Source: Bacteroidales bacterium UBA5219
GTDB lineage: Bacteria; Bacteroidota; Bacteroidia; Bacteroidales; ML635J-15
DNA length: 49,327 bases
Direction of reading: 5' to 3'
Assembly: GCA_002412425.1 (NCBI GenBank)
Contig: DHVB01000044.1
Location: forward strand, 36,934 to 86,260
Shown: in pieces, positions 23,671 to 32,102 of the stretch
Layout of the letters: each line of letters begins with the position of its first letter
Numbering within the stretch: position 1 is the first letter of the stretch
The notes under the pieces: model-generated
What the model saw: the letters and a program-made list of their open reading frames with translations, nothing else
The model's database searches: none
Told to the model about the DNA's origin: nothing
Program-made: the position numbers and the translations under genes

Positions 23671-26361
23671 TTATAATTTATAGCTTATTCCTAAGCTGAT
23701 ATTTTGCCCTTTTCGAAAATCATTCAAAACAATCTTCTCATCTACAATGCGTGATAAACTATAAGACGCATTAAGTATATTTGTAGCTTTAAAGCTTACG
23801 GTAAACTTTTTAGTAAATCCATATGATAAAACAAAATCTAGTGTTGGCACTCCTTCTTCAACAATATCATTAAACCCTTTTGTTCCAACTGTATGAACTC
23901 TATCGCTAAAATAGTTAAAAACTAAAGAAGCAAGAAAGTCTTTTTCTTTTCTTTTAAAATTATATGACAAATCTGCATTTACCAAAAAAGGAGAAGCACC
24001 TTCTAATCTTGTTTTACGTGGTGTAGTATTTATTACTTCAAGCATTAAATCGGTATAAATATATGAAGCATTTAGTCCGCAAGACAAACGACTTGATTGT
24101 TCTAACTCAGCTTTGAATTGACTAAAAATATTTTTACGAAGTTCTATTTCTATTCCTCCGACAGTTGCATTTTTACCTAGGTTATCATAGGTAAGAAGAC
24201 CTGCAGAGTTTCCTTGATCCACACGTCCAATTGGGTTTATTATGTATTTATAGAAAGTAGAAATTGAAAACAACTCATTATTAGTTATGTAGTAATCCCA
24301 TTTTAAGTCGATATTATAATTATCTGATGGTTTAATATTAGGGTTACCTTGACTTGCAAAAGAAATATTTACGTATTGATATGGTGAAATTTCTTTAGAT
24401 TGAGGCAAAGTATATGTTTTACTAGCACCTAATCTTAAACTATTTTTATCGTTTATGTCGTATTTCAAATTTAAACTTGGTAATAAATAATTTTTATTTA
24501 TTGTTTCTTCTCCAGGAACTGCGTGTGTTACATTATGCTTAACGACTAGGTCAACAACATCCATTCTTACACCAGCGTTTCCAGCTAATTTTCCTGTTAA
24601 TTGATATGATATTTCAGCAAACCCTGAATGTGTATTTTTAAATACTTTGTAAGAGTTTGTTTCTCCAGTTTCCATTTTCAACAAACCTTTGCTTATATTT
24701 TCTTCATACAATTCATCTAATCTCAAGTTTCCTATTGTAAAATTTGGCATACCTAATGGGCTAAAATTATATTCTATAGCTTTAAAATTATCTTGTACAA
24801 ACCTTCCTGTATATCCTACTTGCAACAAAGAGTTTTCTGAATTAAACTTATTCTTTAATTTTAGTGATAAAGCTGCTCTAACATTAAAATCGTTGTTTTT
24901 CAAATCAGAGTAAAATCTTTTGTTTCTATTGCTTCGGGTCAAGCTATAATTATTATCATCATGGTAAGTAAAATAATTTTCGCGACGATCTGGTTCTGCT
25001 CCATTCACAGTATTGTAAGCTGCACCTACATTTAATTTTAAATTAGGCATCAACTGCCAATCTGTAATAAGTTGATGTACACGCAAAAGATTATCATTTG
25101 TTTGCTGTCTTCTGATTTTACCCAACGAAACAGGGCTACTTTGAAAAGCTTCGCCATGCAAACCACCATATTCTCCTACATATTGGTCATTAACATGTAT
25201 AAACATAAAATTATAGTTAATATTATGTTGGCGTTTTATTTTGTAATTAGCGCTTGCTAAAGCAAATTGGTTAATAGTTTGTGAATATTTTTCTCCTTGT
25301 TGATCTTGATAAACAGTTCCGTTTGATGTTGTATTGCGTACAATTTCTTTGGAATATGAGTAGTCAGTTCCGCTAGAGGCTACGGCAAAAAACGAAAATG
25401 TATTGCCGTCCTCTTTTTTGCGAAACAGTTTCCCCCCCGAGATACCATAGCTGTGATTAATAGGTAACAATACTTTTTTAGGATCTAAACTATTAGGGAA
25501 ATCATATTGGTTTTGACTTGGCTGATTTGAATTGGCGACTCCTATATAGTTTGATCCGTCTTGGCGAATAAAATTACTATTTATTGCCATAGCATTAACT
25601 CCTGCGGATAAATCAAAAGCTAATGCACTTTCTTCAGTCAGTTCTTTAGAAGAAATATTGATAACAGCGCCTCCCACATCTCCCACATTAGACGAATTAA
25701 ACACCTTATTTACTCCAATATTTTGAATGATATCTGTACCAAAAAAATCTAATGCAATGTTTTTGTATTCAGGGTCTTCCGAAGGAATAGGAAAACCATT
25801 AAGCAAGGTAGCGTTATACCTGTCGCCTAAGCCACGTACAAAAACATTTTTCACACCTTCTTGTTTCGAAATTCCTGAAACTTGAGCCACTGCTGCTTGT
25901 GCATCAGAGATTCCTTTTCTCGAAAGTTCTTTTGCTCCAACAGTTTGAGTTACTAATAAAGATTTTTTTTGTTCGAGCAATAACACATTTTCGCTTTCGC
26001 GATTTGCTTTAGCTACAACTTGTACTTCTTTAAGACTAATACCTTTAGCTTGTAAATGAAATTCTACAATAGTTTCTTTGCCTTTTTCAACAACAATTTG
26101 TTGTTTAGTTACAGGTTGATATGATATATAAGAAGCCTCAAGCGTATATGTTCCAGGAGGAACATTTAATATTGTATAGTCGCCGTTTAAATCTGTTGCG
26201 ACTCCTAAAGTAGTGCCTTGTATTGCAACAGATGCTCCTATAAGAGCTTCTTTAGTATCTGCATCTAAAACATTTCCTTTTATACGTCCTGTTTGGGCTA
26301 AAATTCCTGTCCCAATGCCAAGAAAAAATAAAGTTACGAAAAATATTTTTTTATCTGCCAC
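23671..26361 (-). CDS. TonB-dependent receptor, candidate phosphate-starvation importer
   Basis: 896 residues. Signal peptide about 1-22 (ending L-A-Q), carboxypeptidase-like regulatory domain about 25-105 (G-R-I-K-G-N-V-L-D-A-D-T-K-E-A-L-I-G-A-S), plug about 135-245 (V-F-V-R-G-L-G-D-R-Y-N, D-V-G-G-A-V-I-N-I-S) and a barrel ending G-I-S-Y-K-L. The start is GTG at 26361: no ATG lies in frame upstream, and the next residues give a good signal peptide. It is followed by a beta-helix lipoprotein and preceded by a PhoR-like kinase. Substrate is not readable from the sequence; control by the adjacent PhoB-like regulator is suggested by the phased sites upstream. Confidence 0.88.
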   Translation of the reverse strand: MADKKIFFVTLFFLGIGTGILAQTGRIKGNVLDADTKEALIGASVAIQGTTLGVATDLNGDYTILNVPPGTYTLEASYISYQPVTKQQIVVEKGKETIVEFHLQAKGISLKEVQVVAKANRESENVLLLEQKKSLLVTQTVGAKELSRKGISDAQAAVAQVSGISKQEGVKNVFVRGLGDRYNATLLNGFPIPSEDPEYKNIALDFFGTDIIQNIGVNKVFNSSNVGDVGGAVINISSKELTEESALAFDLSAGVNAMAINSNFIRQDGSNYIGVANSNQPSQNQYDFPNSLDPKKVLLPINHSYGISGGKLFRKKEDGNTFSFFAVASSGTDYSYSKEIVRNTTSNGTVYQDQQGEKYSQTINQFALASANYKIKRQHNINYNFMFIHVNDQYVGEYGGLHGEAFQSSPVSLGKIRRQQTNDNLLRVHQLITDWQLMPNLKLNVGAAYNTVNGAEPDRRENYFTYHDDNNYSLTRSNRNKRFYSDLKNNDFNVRAALSLKLKNKFNSENSLLQVGYTGRFVQDNFKAIEYNFSPLGMPNFTIGNLRLDELYEENISKGLLKMETGETNSYKVFKNTHSGFAEISYQLTGKLAGNAGVRMDVVDLVVKHNVTHAVPGEETINKNYLLPSLNLKYDINDKNSLRLGASKTYTLPQSKEISPYQYVNISFASQGNPNIKPSDNYNIDLKWDYYITNNELFSISTFYKYIINPIGRVDQGNSAGLLTYDNLGKNATVGGIEIELRKNIFSQFKAELEQSSRLSCGLNASYIYTDLMLEVINTTPRKTRLEGASPFLVNADLSYNFKRKEKDFLASLVFNYFSDRVHTVGTKGFNDIVEEGVPTLDFVLSYGFTKKFTVSFKATNILNASYSLSRIVDEKIVLNDFRKGQNISLGISYKL

Positions 26362-26391
26362 AAAAACAATTTTTTAGTTTTATTTTCGCTG

Positions 26392-26448
26392 CAAAATTGG
26401 TGTCTGAATATTACAAAGTTGTTACGCCTAAGTTAATTGGCAGTTAAA
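26392..26448 (-). promoter_or_regulatory. Candidate Pho-box-like promoter of the TonB receptor operon
   Basis: On the minus strand: TTTAACT, ATTAACT, CGTAACA (26426-26420) and TGTAATA (26415-26409), each starting 11 bases after the previous one, then 9 bases, then CAATTTTG (26399-26392). The two proximal units are one mismatch each from TGTAACA. The -7 box has CA instead of TA, which would fit a promoter needing an activator. The outer two units are weak and overlap a dispersed CAGTTAAAAG repeat. Confidence 0.5.
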
Positions 26449-26498
26449 AGTTGAAAGTTAAAAACTGAAAGTAGATGATTGATTTTCAGGCAGTTCTA

Positions 26499-28211
26499 TC
26501 ACTTTTTCAAAGTAAATAAAAATTCTAAACCGCCTTCTTTTCTATTTTTCACGCTTATATTTCCTTTATGAAATAAGACTGCATTTTTTACTATAGACAG
26601 ACCTAATCCTGTACCGCCGTTGTCGCGTGTTCGTCCTTCGCTTATGCGGAAAAAACGCTCGAAAATACGATTCAAGTGAGTTTCGTCTTTTACTCCAATT
26701 CCAGTATCGTAAAATGAAAAATAGTAAAAGTCAGCATCTTCGTTGTAAACACTGATGTTTATCAGCATATTTTCTCCTCCATATCTAATTGCGTTGTCGG
26801 TAAGATTTCTAAATAATGAATAAAGCAAATTTTCATTTCCTGTAATTTCTAATTGCTCTGGCACTTGCCATTTCATCTCAATATGCTTTTCAACTAGCCT
26901 AATGCTAAGATCTTCCTTAACTCTTTCGAGCAGTTGTACAATATTTGTTTTTTCTAAATTAAACAAATTTGGAGCCTCTTCCATTTTTGTAATTAAACTC
27001 ATATCCTGTATGATTTCTGAAAGAGCAATAGTTTGGTGAAAAGCTCGTTCTATAAAATATTGCTTTTTCTCATCACTCAATGGCTGGTCTAAGACAGTTT
27101 CTAAATATCCTCTAATGCTTGTAATTGGTGTACGAAGTTCGTGAGCAATATTTCCTGTCATTTCTTGCTTTAAGCGTCTGGTTTTTTCTTCTTTTGTAAT
27201 ATCGCTCAAAATAACTTCAAAACTTCCATCTTTAAAAAGATTGGCTCTTACTGCAAATATTTTACCTTGTTTGCTAATTATTTTTTCAAAATAAGATTCT
27301 TGGTCTTGAGATAAAAAATCTTGCAACTCACTAAAGTTTTCGTCTGTTAAAATTATAGAAGCATCGCTAGAAGCCTCATCTGCAATTATATTAAGATATT
27401 GAATAAACAAACCATTGTGATATTCTACTTCATACTTAGGCGACAAAAAACAAATTCCTTCTTCTAAAACTTGAATATGTTGCAAAAGTTTTTGTCTTTC
27501 CATTAAAACAGTTTTTTGGCTCTCTTTCAGCTTAAAATAATTATCTGCTATCTTACTTCCAATTTCGCCAATTTCATTATTAGGAAAGTTTAATTTATCA
27601 AGATCATGTTTGTCAGAATTTAAAACATAATCTCGCAATTGCTTGATGGTCTTTCCCAGTCTTTTGGTAGTAACATGAATAAAGAAAATAAAAACTGTAA
27701 AGAACAAAATAATAAAATACAGAAAAGCATTGTCGTGTTTTAAAAAGTTTTGTAGCTTAATATTATAAAGTAAAGCTACGCGTATAAACTTGTCGTCTGC
27801 TTTTTTTGCAAAATATAAATATTTTTGCTTATTAGATTCTGACACACGTATATCTGTTCCTTTACCTTCATTTTGTGCTTCTACAATTTCTGGTCTATCT
27901 TTATGATTATCGAGGCTTATGTAGTCGTTGATGGAATTGTCAAACAGCACTTTTCCTTCTTCGCTAATAATTGTTACTCTAAGGTCTTGTGGCAATAGAT
28001 TTTGTAAGCGACTAATTGCTGGAACCACACTGTCGTGAGAATGTTCTATAGCAACTTGAATAATATCTGTATAAGTTTCTAATTTTTCTTTTAATCCTTG
28101 AGTTTTGTAGTTTTTTTCTCTAAATTGTTCAAATATAATAATACCAAAAGTAAAGAGTGTAAACAACAAACCAAAATATAAAAATAGCCTTTGTCGATAA
28201 TCTAATTTCAT
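26499..28211 (-). CDS. phoR: PhoR-like sensor histidine kinase
   Basis: 570 residues. Membrane helices about 9-27 and 160-180 enclose a periplasmic segment of about 130 residues. A HAMP-like linker and a PAS-like segment follow (about 235-340), then the phosphoacceptor H357 in N-I-A-H-E-L-R-T-P-I-T-S-I-R-G-Y, the N box F-R-N-L-T-D-N-A-I-R-Y, and G-G-T-G-L-G-L-S-I-V. Size, the PAS domain and the neighbouring OmpR-type regulator resemble Bacteroidota PhoR. Its gene follows the regulator gene by 59 bases. No pstSCAB or phoU is in the window, so the phosphate assignment rests on family resemblance, the porin and the operators. Confidence 0.82.
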   Translation of the reverse strand: MKLDYRQRLFLYFGLLFTLFTFGIIIFEQFREKNYKTQGLKEKLETYTDIIQVAIEHSHDSVVPAISRLQNLLPQDLRVTIISEEGKVLFDNSINDYISLDNHKDRPEIVEAQNEGKGTDIRVSESNKQKYLYFAKKADDKFIRVALLYNIKLQNFLKHDNAFLYFIILFFTVFIFFIHVTTKRLGKTIKQLRDYVLNSDKHDLDKLNFPNNEIGEIGSKIADNYFKLKESQKTVLMERQKLLQHIQVLEEGICFLSPKYEVEYHNGLFIQYLNIIADEASSDASIILTDENFSELQDFLSQDQESYFEKIISKQGKIFAVRANLFKDGSFEVILSDITKEEKTRRLKQEMTGNIAHELRTPITSIRGYLETVLDQPLSDEKKQYFIERAFHQTIALSEIIQDMSLITKMEEAPNLFNLEKTNIVQLLERVKEDLSIRLVEKHIEMKWQVPEQLEITGNENLLYSLFRNLTDNAIRYGGENMLINISVYNEDADFYYFSFYDTGIGVKDETHLNRIFERFFRISEGRTRDNGGTGLGLSIVKNAVLFHKGNISVKNRKEGGLEFLFTLKK

Positions 28212-28270
28212 TTATTCAAAATTTTCACGCCAATTATAATTGGCTAGTTTTCAACCATTTAGACTAATGC

Positions 28271-28960
28271 TTATAATTCATTTATATCAAATCTGTATCC
28301 GTATCCTATTTTATTTGAAATTACTGATGCGTAATTTCCTAGTTTTTTTCTCATTCGTGTTATATGCACATCAACAGTTCTTTCTGTTACATAAGGTGTA
28401 TCTGTCCATAATTTACTTATTATCCTTTCTCTAGATAATAATTCGTCTGGATGTTGGGCAAGTAGAGACAATAATTCAAATTCTGTTTTTGTCAATGGAA
28501 TTTTTTTGTCATCAATGCTGAGTTCTTTCATATTAAAGTCTATGACAAAATTTCCATAAACCAACTTATTCTCACTACTATCTGTTTTATCTTGTTTTTC
28601 TGTTCGTTTTAAAACTGCTCTTACTCTTGCAATAACTTCTTTGATAGAAAATGGTTTTGCAATATAATCGTCTCCACCTACAGAAAAACCTGTAAGCATG
28701 TCATTTTCAGTGTCTTTTGCTGTTAAAAATATAACTGGTGTTGAAATGCCATCTTCTCGCATTTTTTCTGCCATTTTAAATCCAGACATTCCACCCATCA
28801 TCACATCTAGTAGTATTAAATGAAATTTTTTAAGATTTTTACTTAAAGCTTCTTCTGCCGAAACAGCAGTTTCTACATCATAGCCTTCACTTTTGAGATT
28901 AAACTCTAAAATTTCAGCAATGCTAAGATCATCATCAACTATTAAAATATTTTTACTCAT
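28271..28960 (-). CDS. phoB: PhoB-like OmpR-family response regulator
   Basis: 229 residues from ATG 28960; an in-frame GTG five codons upstream is a weaker start. Receiver domain with the acidic cluster D9-D11, phosphoacceptor D52 in L-I-L-L-D-V-M-M-G-G, T-A-K in F-L-T-A-K-D and K-P-F. The C-terminal winged helix contains R-T-V-D-V-H-I-T-R-M-R-K-K-L-G and ends G-Y-G-Y-R-F-D. It is transcribed ahead of the PhoR-like kinase. Three exact TGTAACA units upstream suggest autoregulation. CusR/RprY-type functions are alternatives. Confidence 0.85.
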   Translation of the reverse strand: MSKNILIVDDDLSIAEILEFNLKSEGYDVETAVSAEEALSKNLKKFHLILLDVMMGGMSGFKMAEKMREDGISTPVIFLTAKDTENDMLTGFSVGGDDYIAKPFSIKEVIARVRAVLKRTEKQDKTDSSENKLVYGNFVIDFNMKELSIDDKKIPLTKTEFELLSLLAQHPDELLSRERIISKLWTDTPYVTERTVDVHITRMRKKLGNYASVISNKIGYGYRFDINEL

Positions 28961-28979
28961 AAAATTTTGTTTCACACTA

Positions 28980-28987
28980 CAAATGTA
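28980..28987 (-). promoter_or_regulatory. Second -7 box of phoB, close to the start codon
   Basis: Minus-strand TACATTTG, a full TAnnTTTG match 19 bases before ATG 28960. It could serve basal expression, in addition to the upstream promoter at 29029-29036 that carries the phased sites. Confidence 0.35.
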
Positions 28988-29028
28988 GTTATTTTAAATC
29001 AATATAATAATTATTTTCCTAGTTTAAA

Positions 29029-29085
29029 CAAAAGTATATTCAGTATGTTACATTAGACTTTATTTATTGTTACAATCCTGTTACA
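29029..29085 (-). promoter_or_regulatory. Candidate Pho-box-like autoregulatory promoter of phoB
   Basis: On the minus strand TGTAACA-GGAT-TGTAACA (29085-29068), then a third TGTAACA at 29052-29046; starts are 11 and 22 bases apart, so all share one 11-base phase. Nine bases after the last unit comes TACTTTTG (29036-29029), a full -7 box. The 7-bp direct repeats with 4-bp spacers copy the geometry of enterobacterial Pho boxes with a different half-site. Confidence 0.6.
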
Positions 29086-29087
29086 GT

Positions 29088-30359
29088 TTAGAATTTATAT
29101 TGAAGTCTAAGGGTAAAAATATTATTTTCAATATCGTTTTCGAAATTGCTAAGATTTTGCGATATTTCATTTTTAGCCATTTCATAATAGACAGTAGCTC
29201 TTATATCTGGATTAACTTTCCATATTAAACCAAAACCTAAAGTGTTGTAAGAAACATCTCCTATGCCAGTTCCAAACAAGCCTATTTCGTCTTTTGAGAC
29301 TTTATTATTTGGGTCATACCATTCATATTTCACTACTGCTGACAAGGGTAATTTTCCAAAATCTTGAACTAAACAAGCATAAGCACCATAAAAATCTCGG
29401 ATATAAGTATCTGTACTGCCGACAGTTGAACTATTTGGACTTTTACTGCCATCTTTTCTTCCAGGCTGTACTCCTGCAATAAATTCTCCAGTAATAGAAG
29501 ACATTCCCAACTTGGTGATTGCTACAATTTTAGCATTTACACCTATATATTCTCTTTTTGCATATTTTCCAATATTAGCCATAGAACTATTAGGTATAAA
29601 TATTTTATCATACATAGAATAAACATCTGTTGTGCCTTGATATACGTGTCCATTATAGTAAGAAACACCGCCACTTATTCCTAAATAATCTTTAAAGCTT
29701 TTATTTATAGAAAAACGTCCTATAAAGTCTTTTTTATTTTTAATATCTGCTTTAACGCCATTGCCTGCAAACAAGCCAGCATCTATTTTAAAAATACTCC
29801 ATGCCGAGCTTTTCTTTGCTTGTAAAGTTAGCATTACTCCCAAATCTCTTTCTTCGGGGAATAAAGTAGTAATAACATGTGCTCGTTCTGGCGATTCTCT
29901 TAACGAAGAAGAATGTGATACCTCATAACCAAAAGGGCGATAAAAAGCTCCCACTTTAAGAGAACTTTGAGAATATTTTAAATCATTAAATTGCATATAC
30001 GCATCTTTTACTCTTATGTTAGTTTCATTCATATCAAATTGTAAAACTGCTAAAGCAATGCGTTTTTCGTATGTAAATTTTAAGCGACCTCTGCGAATAC
30101 CGATACGATTAAAATTTTCTGTTACATCAGTATTAGGTGCTCCTACTCCCAAATCTGCATCTTTTTGTCCGTACTGAAACTGCCCTTGAAAATAACCCGA
30201 GACTTTTAGCCCAGTTAAAATTTCAAGTTTGCTTGTGTCTTCGTCTAATTGCATCAGAGTCTCTAAATCCACAACTTGTGAGTAAGATTGAGTTATTCCT
30301 AATAAACCTAAGCCCCAAATAAATAGCAATTTGATTGCTAATTGTTTTAGTTTAATCAT
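29088..30359 (-). CDS. Phosphate-selective porin O/P (OprO/OprP)-like outer-membrane protein
   Basis: 423 residues: signal peptide about 1-28 (ending S-Y-S-Q), then V-S-G-Y-F-Q-G-Q-F-Q-Y-G, R-R-G-R-L-K-F-T-Y-E and V-G-A-F-Y-R-P-F-G-Y-E, the pattern of the Porin_O_P family, ending in a barrel strand with C-terminal Phe. In Bacteroidota this family passes phosphate or pyrophosphate and is commonly linked to the Pho system. The gene precedes phoB on the same strand. Its own -7 box is TATGTTTG (30394-30387); a phased motif there is very weak, so Pho control of this gene is not shown by the sequence. Confidence 0.85.
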   Translation of the reverse strand: MIKLKQLAIKLLFIWGLGLLGITQSYSQVVDLETLMQLDEDTSKLEILTGLKVSGYFQGQFQYGQKDADLGVGAPNTDVTENFNRIGIRRGRLKFTYEKRIALAVLQFDMNETNIRVKDAYMQFNDLKYSQSSLKVGAFYRPFGYEVSHSSSLRESPERAHVITTLFPEERDLGVMLTLQAKKSSAWSIFKIDAGLFAGNGVKADIKNKKDFIGRFSINKSFKDYLGISGGVSYYNGHVYQGTTDVYSMYDKIFIPNSSMANIGKYAKREYIGVNAKIVAITKLGMSSITGEFIAGVQPGRKDGSKSPNSSTVGSTDTYIRDFYGAYACLVQDFGKLPLSAVVKYEWYDPNNKVSKDEIGLFGTGIGDVSYNTLGFGLIWKVNPDIRATVYYEMAKNEISQNLSNFENDIENNIFTLRLQYKF

Positions 30360-30386
30360 GTCCTATTTAGTCAAGCAATAAAGCTA

Positions 30387-30394
30387 CAAACATA
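30387..30394 (-). promoter_or_regulatory. -7 box of the porin gene
   Basis: Minus-strand TATGTTTG, full TAnnTTTG match, 27 bases before the start codon at 30359. A weak ATTAATA lies 9 bases upstream, in the position of the phased units of the phoB and TonB promoters, but similarity at this level occurs by chance in AT-rich DNA. Confidence 0.35.
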
Positions 30395-30492
30395 AGAAAA
30401 AGATATTAATTTCTTGCTTTAAAACATAAAAAATTATTCAGAATTGATTGTTTAGAATAAATTGCTCTGGCTAATGCTTTAAAGCTTAGATT

Positions 30493-30966
30493 TTATCCCA
30501 ACTTTCTGTTCTTATAGTCATCGATTTGTTCGTTTATTGTAGGCTTGTAATTTTCTTTAAACAATGGTGAAGAAATAACAAAATCGGCTGTTGACCTAGA
30601 GCAAGCATAAACTATATTATATAAAGTTGCTAATCGCAGTAATGCCTTAATGTCCACATCGTGTGGTTGTGGTTGTAAAGCGTCCCAAAAGAAAATTAGC
30701 ACATCTATTTCTCCATTACAAATTAAAGCACCCAACTGCTGATCGCCACCTAAAGGTCCTGATTTTAATTTTGTAATGTCTATTTTCTTTTCTTCTGAGT
30801 TTTGCTCCATACATTTTTTTAAGGTTTTCTCTATCAACTTCCCTGTTGTTCCTGTGCAGGTTAAATCGTTTTGAATAAGAAGCCGCCAATTAAACTCTAC
30901 CCATTCTATGAGTTCTTGTTTGCAATTATCGTGTGCTACGAGTGCTATTTTTTTAATTTTTTTCAT
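30493..30966 (-). CDS. mgsA: Methylglyoxal synthase
   Basis: 157 residues. A-L-V-A-H-D-N-C-K at the N terminus, phosphate-binding T-G-T-T-G, catalytic D75 in S-G-P-L-G-G-D-Q-Q and D103 in Q-P-H-D, then K-A-L-L-R-L-A and T-A-D-F-V-I-S-S-P. The enzyme converts dihydroxyacetone phosphate to methylglyoxal and releases phosphate, a bypass of lower glycolysis used when phosphate is limiting. It lies just upstream of the porin gene (133 bases), next to the Pho-like cluster, which may be meaningful. Five bases separate it from the SDR gene upstream, so the two form an operon. Confidence 0.95.
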   Translation of the reverse strand: MKKIKKIALVAHDNCKQELIEWVEFNWRLLIQNDLTCTGTTGKLIEKTLKKCMEQNSEEKKIDITKLKSGPLGGDQQLGALICNGEIDVLIFFWDALQPQPHDVDIKALLRLATLYNIVYACSRSTADFVISSPLFKENYKPTINEQIDDYKNRKLG

Positions 30967-30971
30967 CTTTT

Positions 30972-31781
30972 TTACTTTAATGGTGAATTTTCTTCCTTAG
31001 CCATGTGATTATAATTTAACTTATCCAACAAACCAGGTATCCATTTTGATAAAAACACTGCTAATTTACCTTCCACAAAAGTTAATATTAAAGTCCGTTT
31101 TCGTTTTACAATAGCTCTATATATTTTTTTTGCTACCTGTTCGGCAGTCATCATTTTTTCTTCTTGTCGTGGTGTCGCTCCTTGTAAACTTCCGTCTCCG
31201 AGAAGTGCCACTTTTCTTATGTTAGAAGCTGTGAAGCCAGGTGCTGCAACTAAAACATGCAATCCAGATTTTAAATGCTCAACTCTAATAGTATCTAAAA
31301 AGCCTCTGATAGCATATTTTGATGACGAATAAGCCGAGCGTGCGGGCAAGCCTAAATATCCAGCTATTGATATTATACCAACTAAACTTCCTTTTTGTTC
31401 GACCAAATATGGCAAAGCAAATTTTGTGCAATTAACTGTTCCCCAATAGTTTGTGTCCATAAGTTTGTGCATAACCAACAAGTCAGTATCTAAAAACATT
31501 GAACGCATACTAATACCTGCATTGTTTATTAAAATATTTATTTTGCCAAAAGTTTCTATTGTTTTTTTTATTAAATTCTCACAATCATCAACAAGACTTA
31601 CATCTGCCACTACAGCGATTGCCTCAGTATTGTATTGTTTAACTTCGTCTAAAACTGAGTTTAAATTTTCAGGATTGCGAGCAGCTAAAACAACTTTACT
31701 TCCTTTTTTTGCAAATTCTATTGCCAAAGCTTTGCCAATTCCAGACGATGCTCCTGTTATTATTACAACTTTATCTTTCAT
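30972..31781 (-). CDS. Short-chain dehydrogenase/reductase
   Basis: 269 residues from ATG 31781; an in-frame TTG upstream is unlikely. Classical SDR: T-G-A-S-S-G-I-G (9-16), N-N-A-G (86-89), S138 in I-I-S-I-A-G and the Y151-x3-K155 pair in Y-S-S-S-K. The C-terminal part (P-R-Q-E-E-K-M-M-T-A-E-Q-V-A) and a hydrophobic, basic end (about 225-269) are typical of SDRs that act at membranes on lipid or ketone substrates. Substrate unknown. Operon with mgsA: if the coupling is functional, carbonyl reduction is possible, but nothing in the protein specifies it. Confidence 0.88.
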   Translation of the reverse strand: MKDKVVIITGASSGIGKALAIEFAKKGSKVVLAARNPENLNSVLDEVKQYNTEAIAVVADVSLVDDCENLIKKTIETFGKINILINNAGISMRSMFLDTDLLVMHKLMDTNYWGTVNCTKFALPYLVEQKGSLVGIISIAGYLGLPARSAYSSSKYAIRGFLDTIRVEHLKSGLHVLVAAPGFTASNIRKVALLGDGSLQGATPRQEEKMMTAEQVAKKIYRAIVKRKRTLILTFVEGKLAVFLSKWIPGLLDKLNYNHMAKEENSPLK

Positions 31782-31799
31782 TTTTTTTGTTTTTTGCAA

Positions 31800-32102
31800 A
31801 GTTAAAAAAATCAGTTAAAAGTTAAAAGAGTTTTTAGTGTTGAGTTTTTAGTTTTTAGTATTAAAAGAATGAAGAATTAAGTTTATGAGCTTTTCACTTT
31901 TTAAACTTTTAATTAAGATGATTATCAAAGAGTTAATGTATATTACAAAAAAGTGCAAAAAACAAAAGATTAAGATTAAAATTTTAAAAAACAGTTTGCA
32001 TCTTAAAGGTTTTTAAGTTTTTATTAAATATTAATATTATTTGATTTTATGAAAACATAAAATTTGTTGTATCTTTACAACGCTTTAAAAATTAATATTC
32101 TT
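31800..32102. other. Divergent intergenic region with repeat fragments
   Basis: About 300 bases between the SDR and dapB. CAGTTAAAAGTTAAAAG starts at 31812. From 31920 to about 31975 the sequence (GATTATCAAAGAGTTA, then AAAAAAGTGCAAAAAACAAAA) is a degenerate copy of the right end of the 17852-18409 element. No gene is seen. A sequence TATCTTTA at 32070-32077 resembles a -7 box for dapB with one mismatch. Confidence 0.55.

Noticed and set aside
26441..26475. Terminator for phoR at the CAGTTAAAAGTTG..AAAACTG sequence
   Set aside because: It belongs to the dispersed repeat motif and lacks a GC-containing stem or a U-run.
30404..30421. Phased operator in front of the porin gene
   Set aside because: Only a unit with about five of seven matches at the right spacing; the same level occurs at control promoters such as 4101-4107.
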